From assembly GCA_001692895.1 (NCBI GenBank), contig KV748187.1, positions 1,251,715 through 1,315,714 of the forward strand: DNA of 64,000 nucleotides, written 5' to 3'. The first letter of the stretch is position 1; each line of letters opens with the position of its first letter. Both the position numbers and the translations under genes were made by a program. Below the pieces are notes generated by a model. That model was not told the DNA's origin. It saw only the letters and a list, made by a program, of their open reading frames with translations, and made no database searches. This DNA comes from Cenococcum geophilum 1.58. Its lineage: Eukaryota > Ascomycota > Dothideomycetes > Gloniales > Gloniaceae. This document shows positions 10,732 through 20,268 of this stretch, piece by piece.

Positions 10732-12428
10732 ATGGATACCTCTACCGCTCGATTTGGAGCCCAGACTCTTGGGGGTACAGCGAGTGCTGCTCTTCTAGAA
10801 CAATTGAGCCAGTCAATTGACGAGCACGCAGCTGCAGCAACATTTGCCGTCGGAGGTGCGATCCCTATCTTGGACTCTGCTGATCGCAACGGCCCGAAAA
10901 TACCAATACAACAACAGCAGCAGCAGCAGAATCCGGCTGATCAAGTGGCTCCTGCAAGTGCTACTGAGCAATCCAAACCCAATACTCACACATCTTCCCC
11001 AGTGATCCTTCGATGGGACTCTTCTAACGACAGCAATTTGACATCAAAGTTGGTCTTCCCCCTTGAGCCCAATACGTCTGGGAATCTGGAACAACTTGTC
11101 AAAGACTGCCAACCTGCGACATTTGGATACAAGGGAAAAGACATCTACGACGAAACCTACCGCAAGGCAAGCAAGCTTGACGCTTCAGCATTTTCGTCCA
11201 CCCTGAATCCCTATGAGCTAGGTATCATCGATGCGATTGCACAAGTCCTTCTCCCAAGTGTAAAAGATGCGAGCAACATGCGGGGTGTACGTGCAGAGCT
11301 ATACAAACTAAATGTGAGTGATACTACCTATCCACACCATACTCCAATATACTCAAATAAGTAGATTTACTCCGGTCCCTCTGGCAAATTCCAGGCCCAC
11401 GTTGACACCCCTCGTTCAGACTCACAATTCGGTTCCTTGGTTGTGTGTCTTCCGTGCGATCACGAGGGTGGCGAGCTTATCGTACGGCACAAAAGTCAGA
11501 ATTTGAACTTCGATTGGAGCACTTCAGCATCCGAACAGTCAGAGGTGCCTTCCATCAAGTGGGCAGCATTTTACAGTGACTGTGAACACGAGGTCTTGGA
11601 GGTCCATTCCGGCCACCGCATCACCCTTACATACAATCTATACGTATCGCGCGGATCTGGAAATCTCGCTGGACATTGCCCATGGATGGATCCTAAGCAA
11701 CTGCCCCTCTATGATACTATTAAGAGCATGCTCCAGGTGCCTAGTTTCATGATGAAGGGTAAGTTTGCGTGTTTCTGACAAGCATTCCACAATAGAGACT
11801 CGTTCAGGGCCTTGTTGACAGACTCTAGGTGGACTTTTAGGCATTTGGTGCTCCCATGCCTATGCTCACTCACACTCCTCATCTATCCACAATCTCCCGG
11901 GTTCTCTAAAGGGGGTTGATATGGCTATGTATGAAATTTTCCGTGCCTTGGGGCTGCAAGTAACTATCCGCCCAATACTTGACGGATGTACGGAAGACTA
12001 CTCTGGTGACTCAGACTACTCTGATGACTCAGAAGACGACAGAATGCCAGGTAGGCCAACTTAATCCCCATACTGGGCTCCGGTTATAGTTGAGGCTAAT
12101 CATAGTCTAATACAAAGAAGCTATTATCGGCGAGGGCTTGCACGAATTGGAGATTGCTGATACCCTCATCGAAGATACTGACCTGAATGGAATATGTAGG
12201 GAGTTGGGTGGTTACTACCACGGCAATGTAGTGTGGCTGTCAGAGATGCGGCACCGTGAACTAGCTATCGCATATATTGCTGTAATTCTTAGTCCTTACC
12301 CAACCCGATAAAAGGCCAACCCAAGCTAATTACTTACACAGTATGGAAATGATGCCTCAATGGGCACTGTCTACTCCGGAGCTGCTCTCATTATCGAGAT
12401 CCCGCCTTTCTTGGATAGAAACATCTAG
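10732..12428 (+). CDS. 2-oxoglutarate/Fe(II) dioxygenase, prolyl 4-hydroxylase-like
   Basis: Predicted oxidoreductase that couples 2-oxoglutarate decarboxylation to hydroxylation of an unknown substrate. Exons 10732-11313, 11365-11758, 11829-12050, 12118-12281 and 12342-12428 keep frame across GT-AG introns and give 482 aa. The iron and cofactor motif is visible: KFQAHVDTPR supplies His and Asp, and FYSDCEHEVLEVHSGHRITL supplies the distal His and the Arg that binds 2-oxoglutarate. GSLVVCLPCDHEGGELIVRH between them is a typical double-stranded beta-helix stretch. The N-terminal 110 residues are low complexity with seven Gln in a row (about 10911-10931). An acidic repeat DYSGDSDYSDDSEDD occurs in exon 3. 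The protein ends IIEIPPFLDRNI. Probably cytosolic, as no signal peptide is seen. Confidence 0.88.
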
Positions 12429-13191
12429 ATCAAGCAGAGGAAGCCAAGGATATTGCTAAAGCGGTTGCGGTTTAACTTCTTACTTTGTCTTTACTGACCT
12501 CAAATTAAGTTCATGAGTCATTAGACCTCCTTTAACAATTATTGATTGATAACCATTATGACTTAGTTGTGCTAATTGTGAACCTGATGATTGCGCGATG
12601 CTCGAGAGTTTCACATAACATGTTTACACAGGCGACTGTAGCTCCTGGAAGTCCTGCGTCACCATTCCGGCATCAATCCTTTTACATACTACCATAAAAT
12701 CTTAAAATACGACTACGGAGTAATAGCTGCGGATAACTCGCCGACGTGACGCAGCTGGTGAGACCAACCGGGGCGTGGCGGAGCACCTCTAGATTGCCAA
12801 GAAGCTTACCATTGAAGCTGCACTAGAATAATTCTGAGGAAAACGTGTGCCATCCATAATACACTGTAACGTACATCTCAGACGAATTCATCATCAGCAC
12901 GCCGTCAAATTGCACTTGTACCATCTGCCAGGCTATTATTAGTCGTGATGTATTTATTAGCAAATGGGCAGTCCACTTCTTGGGCTTTAAGTTCAACCAC
13001 TCTGAACTATATTTCTCAAGCCTAGCAGGATTTTCCCAAGAGTATTTCCCCCTACAAATTACGCTATAAGTTGACGGTTGGAGAAATTCAAAACCTCACA
13101 TGATCGCAAATATGCATTCTTCTATCCCCTACATCATAACTGGTTGGTTTCTGGGTAGTAAGCCCACGGACTGCCTTCTATGTCAGCTTAA
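12429..13191. other. Intergenic region, nothing recognised
   Basis: Slightly AT-rich, short frames only. It may hold the lost or unrecognised first exon of the small crystallin-like gene that follows. Confidence 0.5.
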
Positions 13192-13620
13192 ACCGCGGGT
13201 CATAATACTCTAGAGGTTAGGCAGGCGTTTAAAGTAGGATTTTCTCGTGCACTTGAGCTTTCACAAGGCCAACTTCCCGCTCGGGTCTACACCTGCTGCG
13301 AGGTGGGCTTGGGCGGCGAGTGTCAATCCTTCACGAATAACCTCCGGAACTGTACGAACTTGGGTGACTGGTATGAAGACTCATGNGAGGCCTTTGAGCG
13401 GATGATAATGCTAAAGTTCGTTAGGGGAAATCAAATATCGTCTTTCGGGCCTGATGCTGGTGCTGCATGTGTGATTTTTACTGATGATGGGTGCACGACG
13501 ATAGCGGGAGCTCATGCGACGGTGAGGTATCCGGGGATAGCAGACTTGAGCTCTGTGAAGATGGATAAGGCAGGTGGCAGCTATATTTGCCATCCGGCGT
13601 CGAAGGAGAGTGCTGGTTGA
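13192..13620 (+). CDS. Small cysteine-containing secreted protein, beta/gamma-crystallin-like; 5' end unresolved
   Basis: The frame is open from 13192 and reads ARVYTCCEVGLGGECQSFTN, then NLRNCTNLGDW. A GT-AG intron at 13371-13424 (donor GTATGA, acceptor GTTAG) joins W to GNQISSFGPDAGAACVIFTD. The end reads YPGIADLSSVK...GGSYIC. The pattern 'W...ISSFGPD.G..C..F...GC' and a final aromatic-x-Cys is seen in small secreted fungal proteins with a beta/gamma-crystallin-like fold. No start codon with a signal peptide could be joined on, so either a 5' exon is missed or the gene is truncated. One N (13386) falls inside the intron. Function unknown. Confidence 0.5.
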   Translation, partial: TAGHNTLEVRQAFKVGFSRALELSQGQLPARVYTCCEVGLGGECQSFTNNLRNCTNLGDWYEDSXEAFERMIMLKFVRGNQISSFGPDAGAACVIFTDDGCTTIAGAHATVRYPGIADLSSVKMDKAGGSYICHPASKESAG

Positions 13621-14158
13621 TGGGGAGAGTCTGGATATATGGAATATGGGCGATGGCTTCATAAAATGTGGATTGAAGCGATCTAGCTATCCTTGTGCTT
13701 ATTCGGCTGATATGTGAAACAATGATTGACGATTCGGGATAGCCTCGATGTAGTATTAATATGAATGAGGCTAGGCGAGCGACGGGAGAGTATTGCAAGC
13801 CCACTTTAAAAAGATTAAACAAGATTTAGGTTTCTGTGAGAGATAAAAGATGAGAAGACGCTTGTTCTGCGATGGAAAAAAAATCGAGGGAGCTGTGGAT
13901 TATTTTATTTCTAGTTGCTGCAATTCAGCGTGTGTTTAAGCATGTCGGTAAGAGGGTCTTCGTTTTCCGTTTGATGCAGGGGGAGAAAGCATTTACTGTT
14001 GGTGGGTGGGCCACCCCCTGGCCTACGCATCCACCCACCCTACTGAACTAAACAAGCCAAAAAGTGGGAGCGGGAAGGCCAGGAGCTTGGCAAGTTTGGG
14101 GTGGTGGCTCTGAGTGTTCAGCACATGTCCCCACCCTCAATTGATGTGGGTGAGCGTC

Positions 14159-14166
14159 TATAAATA
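14159..14166 (+). promoter_or_regulatory. Candidate TATA box
   Basis: TATAAATA sits about 440 bp before the ATG at 14601. Fungal start sites commonly lie 30-100 bp downstream of such a box, which would leave a long leader. Confidence 0.4.
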
Positions 14167-14443
14167 TGGCATGAGAATATATCGAGGATTCTGCAGTTAT
14201 TTCGGTTGCTCATCTGCTGTTATTGTGCCCCTTTCCCATATATACGGCGTAGGTAGCCCTGTGCAGCCCTAGTTGCCAATCTTTCCAATCCCTGGAAGTC
14301 GCTCGGCTGCAGCCAAAAGAGGTTGAGCTACTGTGCCTGTCGCTCACCTTCTCTTTCCGTTCCTTCACCCTCACCTCCTCACCTCCCAACCTCACCTCTA
14401 CACCTCACACTCGCTCACCATCACCACTTCCATCTCCAGCTTC

Positions 14444-14542
14444 ATGTCCTTCGTTATTCCCGTAGTCCGATCCACACTCTTGCCCGTTGCCTACCCGGGA
14501 GATGAGGAGAATACGGCAGCCACTCGCTACAATCACAATTGA
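14444..14542 (+). promoter_or_regulatory. Upstream ORF, 32 codons
   Basis: An ATG at 14444 opens a frame ending at TGA 14540-14542, 58 bp before the main ATG. It would be translated first by scanning ribosomes and could dampen expression of the membrane protein. No product function is implied. Confidence 0.4.
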
Positions 14543-14600
14543 CAACTCGACGTCCTCAACACGACTATTACGACTTTTCCCCAGTACATCCCTATCCGAC

Positions 14601-15736
14601 ATGCTCCTCCCATTCGTTCTTCTCCTATCCGCCACCACTGTCTCCGCCCAGCCCGTTATCGACTACTCCCAGACGGTGGTGGCTCCGGGAATTAAACGCG
14701 CGAACAATGCGAATACGCCGAATAATAATTGGTGAGTTCACGAGGTCCTGATTCTGTTCATGGGAAAAAAATACGCAGAGAATCTAGCCATATCAACTCG
14801 CCCCCCTCATCCCTAAGCCAACCATACAACCCAACACTGCCTCAACCCCACCCGCAGCTCGGCTCCTCCCCTCCCCCTCCCCCGCCCGACCAGACCCAGC
14901 TAACCACCCCACCCCCCAGGTTCTCCAACCACTGGAAATGGGTCGTAATGCTGATCGTGATCTTCCTCGGCATCGTCTCCTTCTGGGCCCTCGGCATCTA
15001 CCTCAAGCGCCGCCACAATCGCAAACGCGACGCGCGCGGCGGCAACCTCGCCGCCCCAGACGCCTTCATCGTCAACCACGCCCACCCCAACGGCGTCCTG
15101 GCCAAGGAAGCCAGCATGATGCCGCCCCCGCCGATGGGAATGCCCGGCGCGCGCAACAGCGTGGGGCTGGACGGCGTGGGCGGGATCGCGCCGCCGCGGT
15201 CTGCGCGCAGCGGGAGCGGGACGCTGAACAGCGTCAACTATGGCAATGCGGGTGCGGGATATCCGGTCGTGTGGGGCCCGCACCAGAACCAGGCGCACGG
15301 GTCGCCGCTCAACAGTGTGCCGCCGTCGCCGACGGTCGCGTCGCCATCGCCGGTGTATTTGAATGGGGCGCCTGCGTCCGCGTCCGGATCTGGGGCTGGG
15401 TATGGGTATGGAGCGCCTTCTGCGGCGGCGCAGGGCAAGCGCGGCATCAGTGTCGAGACGACGCGGGTCCCCTCGCCTATGAACCCGAGTCCTGTGTCGC
15501 CGATTGAGGAGGCCGGCGGCATGCTTAGCGTGCCCGGACAGGGCCAGGGCTACGGGCAGGGACTGCGGGCCATCGGGGCGCCGGCGGGCGCACAGCGCAT
15601 TCGCGAGATGCGAAGTAAAGAGAGTATGAGGCGGAGTAGTTTGGGGAGGGGAGGGGCACCCGTGGAGGGGGGCGGGGATGGGGTTGGGAGGAAGCTGAGC
15701 AAGAAGTTGGGGAGGGGGAATTCGAGGCATTCGTGA
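14601..15736 (+). CDS. Single-pass membrane protein with signal peptide and disordered Pro/Ser/Gly-rich tail
   Basis: Exons 14601-14731 and 14920-15736 (GT-AG intron of 188 bp) encode 315 aa. A signal peptide MLLPFVLLLSATTVSA is followed by a short external part of about 30 residues. One membrane helix, WVVMLIVIFLGIVSFWALGI, is closed by the stop-transfer cluster KRRHNRKR. The remaining roughly 240 residues are predicted cytosolic, rich in Pro, Ser, Gly and Ala, with SP and TP sites that could be phosphorylated, and end in a basic tract (RKLSKKLGRGNSRHS). The layout recalls single-pass cell-surface sensors of filamentous fungi, but the external part is very short and no WSC or Mid2 domain is seen. 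I do not recognise a named family. GC content of exon 2 is very high compared with neighbours. Confidence 0.8.
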
Positions 15737-16476
15737 GGTTGAGAGGTGAGGGGGGTTGAAAGGGGAGGATTCTGGGGGGTTTGGCTGCTGGATGGGCTGG
15801 CTGCTGGACGAGCGCTGCCTATCACCTGATGTGTAACGGGTCAGAGAAATATTCTTCTATCTTTTTCCTTTCTTCCTGTCATTTGTGAATACGAACTTTT
15901 GGGCTGGAAAATCGGGGCTCGGATGAGCAAATGAGGCGATTGGGTGCTCTTGGGGGTTTTTTTTCCTTCTTATTTTTTCGGTTTGGCTTGGATGGTGATG
16001 GATATGCCGGCACCGTTTTCTGGCGGGCGTGACTCGCGAGCTTTTATGTCCGTATCCGTCTGTCTGGGTTTGACGCTCTTTTTTTCCCTTCTTCTGGGGC
16101 TGTGCGGTTGGCGGTTGGTGGTGGAAGGGGGGGTTGGGGAAAATGTGGTATCTGACGCATGTCAGAATGGGCTTTCTCTGGGAATCTTTTGCTGTTTGTT
16201 GGGGGGGGGGGAGTGCCGGGTCTTTGTCGTGGCTTTGGGATCGGATGGTGCAGAGGTATAGGATGCCTCGGCGGTGCGGTGATGTGCTTTGGATCTCTAT
16301 AGAATATCTCCGGGTTCTTTTAATGGGATGAAAAGTATAGAGGAGGAGAATGATCGTGGTTCCCTATGTACTGGAGTCGAGTTTGATTGTGATCAACTTA
16401 AAAACAGGAAAATTATGGTACGACCTAGATAGCTGTCTGATGGGAAGAGGTATTAAACTTTTCTTCATTTATATAT
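15737..16476. other. 3' flank between convergent genes
   Basis: G/T-rich sequence with homopolymer runs (about ten G at 16200, T8 at 15958). It holds the 3' UTRs of the membrane-protein gene (+) and the phosphate porter (-). No gene was recognised. Confidence 0.6.
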
Positions 16477-19294
16477 TCACTCTGCTCTTTCGCGATTCGC
16501 CAGCTCCGCCGCTTCCCTTTCCTCCCTCTTCCTCCTTTCCATCGCCTTCCTCTCCCGCTTCCCCTTCCCCAAATCCTCCAAGCTCCAACTATTCCCGTCG
16601 ATATCACACGGGTTCGGGACCCAGATCTTCGTGACGAAGGCTCCAAGAGCCATGACGAAGCCCTGTCTGTCAGGGGATTATTAGCGAACGTCGATATACT
16701 AGCCTTAGCGTATATGGTAGCGGGACAGTGTCCTGGGAAGGGAAAGGAAAGGAACTCACATGATCAGCGCCCATCCCAGCCAGGTGGAACGAGGGTCGTT
16801 GACGCCTTTGCCGTGGATTTTGAGCTTCGAGAGGAAGATCTGCGTGATAATGCTGCCGAATTTGCCAGCGCCGGCGGAGAGACCCACGCACGTTGCGCGG
16901 TATTTCGTTGGGAAGACTTCGGCGGTTATCTGCGCGAAGTTAGTGCGATGTCAATTTGCATGTATATTTTCTGTTGGTTAGGGGGGGGGTTAGGGCATCC
17001 ACAGGAGCTTCCTGAGATCACGTGATCATCGCTTGTATATATTCTCATCCTTCGTGACTACTCCACCTTATGGAGTCCTCACACACCATACACCTGCGTC
17101 CCCGCGTGACATTTTCTTTTGAAGAGAATTGCGCTTACCACAAAGGTTGAAGTGTTCGGGCCAAAGTCGAAGAACAGGTTGGCTGCGCAGTAGAGAACGA
17201 TGATGGCGGCGAAGTAGCGCGTGTTTAGCAGCTTAATGAAAACAATCCCAATAATCACAAAGAGTCCGGCTAAGGTAATGAATCCGTAGAACTGCAGGTT
17301 CCACCGGTGCCTGGCCATCTTGATAAAAATGGCTCCTCCAATAACGGCGCCAACGCTGGTGGAAATTATAGCCCGCCAAGAATACTGCATCAGCATTGGG
17401 TAGACCTCCGAGTAGCTCGAAGTTTCCCAAACTTTAGAAATGAGTTTAGGGCTGTTTACAGTCAGAAAATAGAAACCAAAATCAAGGAGAAACCATGTTG
17501 AAGCAGTTCCAGCAAGGTCTGTCCAGTTGCCATCGAAGAAATGTTCGTCTTTGAAGCGTAAACATAGCCACAGCCGTTGCCAAGTCCACGGTTCTTCCCT
17601 AAAGAGATACTTGCTAAAACCACGTCGGAACTCCTTCCAACTCTCCTTGCCAGTTATACCATTCCGGAGAGGGCGAGCATTGTTCGTACGGGTATTCTGA
17701 CCACGAGAGGTAACCGGCTCCAAATTGGTCCGTGCAACTGGCGCATTTTCGGCGCTGGCATCGTCTGGTGTGGCTTGCTGAACTGTCACTCCAACATCTC
17801 TGTGTGTCTTGGGGAGAAGACCACTTGGTGCTACGGGGGTTTTTCTAGGAGAGTTCTCAATACTTATGCGTTCATCAAGTGGATCCACTGCGGTAGATCG
17901 CGTATACGCTGAAGTCGAAGACCCTGCCGTAGCATTGGGAGACGCAGCATTGTGCGTACCTTCAGGTGTGTGCAGGAGCGATTGAGCGAGCCTCAACTCT
18001 CGTAGTTCCATATCAGTGCTATTCTGCGAGGGCGGAATATCTGTGGATGGCGGATCGTGACCCAAGGGATCCTCGTCAAGAGGGTCTGAATTCGTAATAT
18101 TCTCATCCAAAGGGTCTTGATTCGTGGTATTCTCGTTGAGAGGATCTGTATTCGTAATATGCTGGTGAGGGTCCCAACCGTTCGAAACGTTAACAACTAT
18201 TTCTTCATCCCAGAGAGGGGCAGCGTAGTATTTGTCCCGAGGATAATCTGCTGCTTCAAAACCCATGGGATCACCTTCCACTTCTAAGAGGTATCGTGGA
18301 GATTCTGGAATCCAAAACCGGAGTAAGACAGCGAATGCAGGAGGTATGGCCCCGAAACCAACGATCCACCGCCAGATCTTGTCTGTCGCATGAAGGCATG
18401 CTCCAACACAGTTTGTGGGACTCGCATTACCAGAGGTGCCAGAGATACTGGCCTGAAAGGAAGCCGTGGTAATTACCGCTACAATGCAAGCAAGTAATTG
18501 ACCAATCGGTTGAGCGTAAAATACAGTCGCAAGCATTCGAGCACGGTGTCGTCTTGGGGCAAATCTGTCGTTAGCGTTAGCTTTTAAGTTTTGGTCGCCT
18601 TGGCATGCGAGGCTACAAACTCTGCGGTGATGACCGCACTACACCAACAATTAGTTAAATAGCCATTTTAAACAGCTCATCTCTATTTTACCTTAATGGA
18701 TAGTCTCCTCCGATTCCAACTCCCATTAGAATGCGCCATGAAACTACCCATCCAAGGATATTGATGCTGTTTGCGGCGCCCTTAGAGACGAGGGAAAGAC
18801 CGACAGTTCCGATAATTATCAGTATGAGCAGAAGCCCATACATCTTCTTTCTCCCAAGGCGATCCCCAAGCACGCCAACAACTACTTGTCCTATGAACGT
18901 GCCAACCAGGGTAGCCATATTAATGGACAGCTCGGCGCTGGGGGATATCTCCCCATTCCAATAGACTATGCTAATCATGGGCACTATCATATTTACAGCG
19001 AAGATCTGCAGTGCCTCAACGTCAGTCATGTCTATACAACCTATGGTTAGTATACTTACGTCGTAAGCTCCCGTCATGAAGCCTGCGCCGGCGGTGAAAA
19101 CGGTCCAGTATCCAAATCCATCTTTATCAATGCGATTATACGCAGCTTGCTTCTGTTCCTCAAAGTCCTTGGAATATGTTAGCCAGACAAGAAGGGTTCA
19201 AGAAAGCGTGCCTGCTTACATCCAAATGATCGAAGATGCGTATTCGATCTTTCCAGGGCCGAGGGATCCATCGCTTCTGACGCTGGCTAACCAT
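16477..19294 (-). CDS. Pho84/GIT1-type MFS phosphate porter with an enlarged central loop
   Basis: Predicted plasma-membrane proton-phosphate (or glycerophosphodiester) symporter. Minus-strand exons: 19220-19294, 19060-19167, 18692-19005, about 18610-18638, 17139-18564, 16760-16929, 16477-16666; roughly 770 aa. Family marks are GFMTGAYDIFAVNM, NMATLVGTFIGQVVVGVLGD followed by RLGRKKMYG, GVGIGGDYPLSAVITAEF, IPESPRYLLE and TAEVFPTKYRATCVGLSAGA. The loop between helices 6 and 7 is about 240 residues instead of well under 100, is rich in Asn, Ser, Thr and Pro, and carries repeats of a DPLDENITN-like unit (about 18050-18165). The C-terminus is highly charged. The join between 18565 and 18615 is unresolved: no canonical donor keeps frame, so a GC donor, a sequencing error or a frameshift must be considered. 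A CACGTG site lies 706 bp upstream. Confidence 0.85.
18050..18165 (-). repeat. Tandem repeat coding for DPLDEN-type units in the phosphate porter loop
   Basis: About 30-bp units encode NTDPLNENTT, NQDPLDENIT, NSDPLDED and a last DPL copy. The units differ mainly at single bases, so the expansion is fairly recent within the gene. Confidence 0.75.
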
Positions 19295-20268
19295 GGAGGC
19301 AGACAAGGTATCGACTCCAGTCGTTAATGAGCGACAGAGAGGAGACAGGAATGGAATGCTATTGCCAGCAAGTAGGACAGGTTCGCAGAATTTTCCGAGG
19401 GGAAGGGGGCCAGCAATTGAATATCTTGACAAGGGGCGCCCACAGATTCAGCCTTGTCGTCTTAGCCTCGGCCTGAAGGGTGTTCAAGCGCGAGGCTCAT
19501 GTTGCACAATCTCAGTGTGTCATAGTTTTAAGCATGTCATAAGACGCGATTGCTATGACTCTCACCGTGGGTGCTAGTATGAAGGCCGAACGACAGAAGT
19601 GTGCCTTGGAATAAGGGGATCATGTATTGCCAAGTGAGCTGCGCCGCAAGGCTGTGACCTGTGGCGTCGAAGGTGTGTCCAATGGGACACGATGCGTTTA
19701 ATGCACAATTAGAAACAGGCTTGCATGTGTTATATTGATTTATCTCAATTGGGGGGCTTCGTGTGCTCGGCTATATGCGGATTCTATAATCGAGGAAAGG
19801 TCTAACCATCGAGAGGAAAGTGAGGCGGACCAAGAATTCACCTTCGGAGTTGAAGTCTCGAACTAAAAGGGCGCAATACGGACGTATTGGTAATGGGAAT
19901 GAGAAGTCGTCAAGGTTGTCAGTTGTCACGGTCGTCAGGGTGGTGAAAGGTCGCCAGGGTTCGTCGGGGGTTGTCAGGGCTCTCGCGGCTGTGCATCCCC
20001 ACGTGGAGATAGACTCGATAGACTCGTGATGGCCCCCCTCTTCGCCCTCAGCGCCTTGCCAGCCTGTCTTTCCAGCCAGCACATGCCTGCCTGGAGGAGG
20101 CCCATCCGTGAGGCTCTGTCACCCAGTGATCTCCCATCCCAGTTCTTCATGAATGAACGTGCCTTCGTCCATGATTCCAAGCTTTGTTCCAAGCTTTATT
20201 CCTAGCATGCCTCCACTTCTCTCGTGAAAACACCCTGCACCCTCAACCGGCGAGCTCTGCCATCTGCC
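19295..20268. other. Divergent promoter region between phosphate porter and HeLo-like gene
   Basis: It separates two genes transcribed away from each other. Apart from the CACGTG site at 20000-20005, no TATA box or gene was identified with confidence. Confidence 0.5.
20000..20005 (-). promoter_or_regulatory. CACGTG site, candidate Pho4/NUC-1-type element
   Basis: Read toward the phosphate porter the site is CACGTGGGG, matching the high-affinity Pho4-type core CACGTGGG known from yeast phosphate regulation. It lies 706 bp before the porter start and 264 bp before the HeLo-like gene. CACGTG also occurs elsewhere in the gene island (for example about 10649, 17017 and 28374), so the assignment is tentative. 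Confidence 0.4.

Larger units (their letters stand above)
13621..14600. other. Long 5' region of the membrane-protein gene
   Basis: A GGTGGGTGG/CCACCCACC palindrome lies at about 14000-14040. The TATA-like TATAAATA at 14159-14166 is followed by a strong CT-rich tract (14340-14440). If transcription starts near 14200, the 5' UTR is about 400 bases and holds a 32-codon upstream ORF. Confidence 0.5.

Noticed and set aside
12680..12840. Possible rRNA or ITS fragment because of a locally GC-rich CAACCGGGGCGTGG stretch
   Set aside because: No extended match to rRNA helices that I can recognise; too short to support.
14900..15730. Long 276-codon minus-strand frame opposite the membrane-protein gene
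   Set aside because: It is a GC-rich shadow made almost only of Arg, Pro and His; the plus-strand frame has signal peptide, helix and proper splicing.
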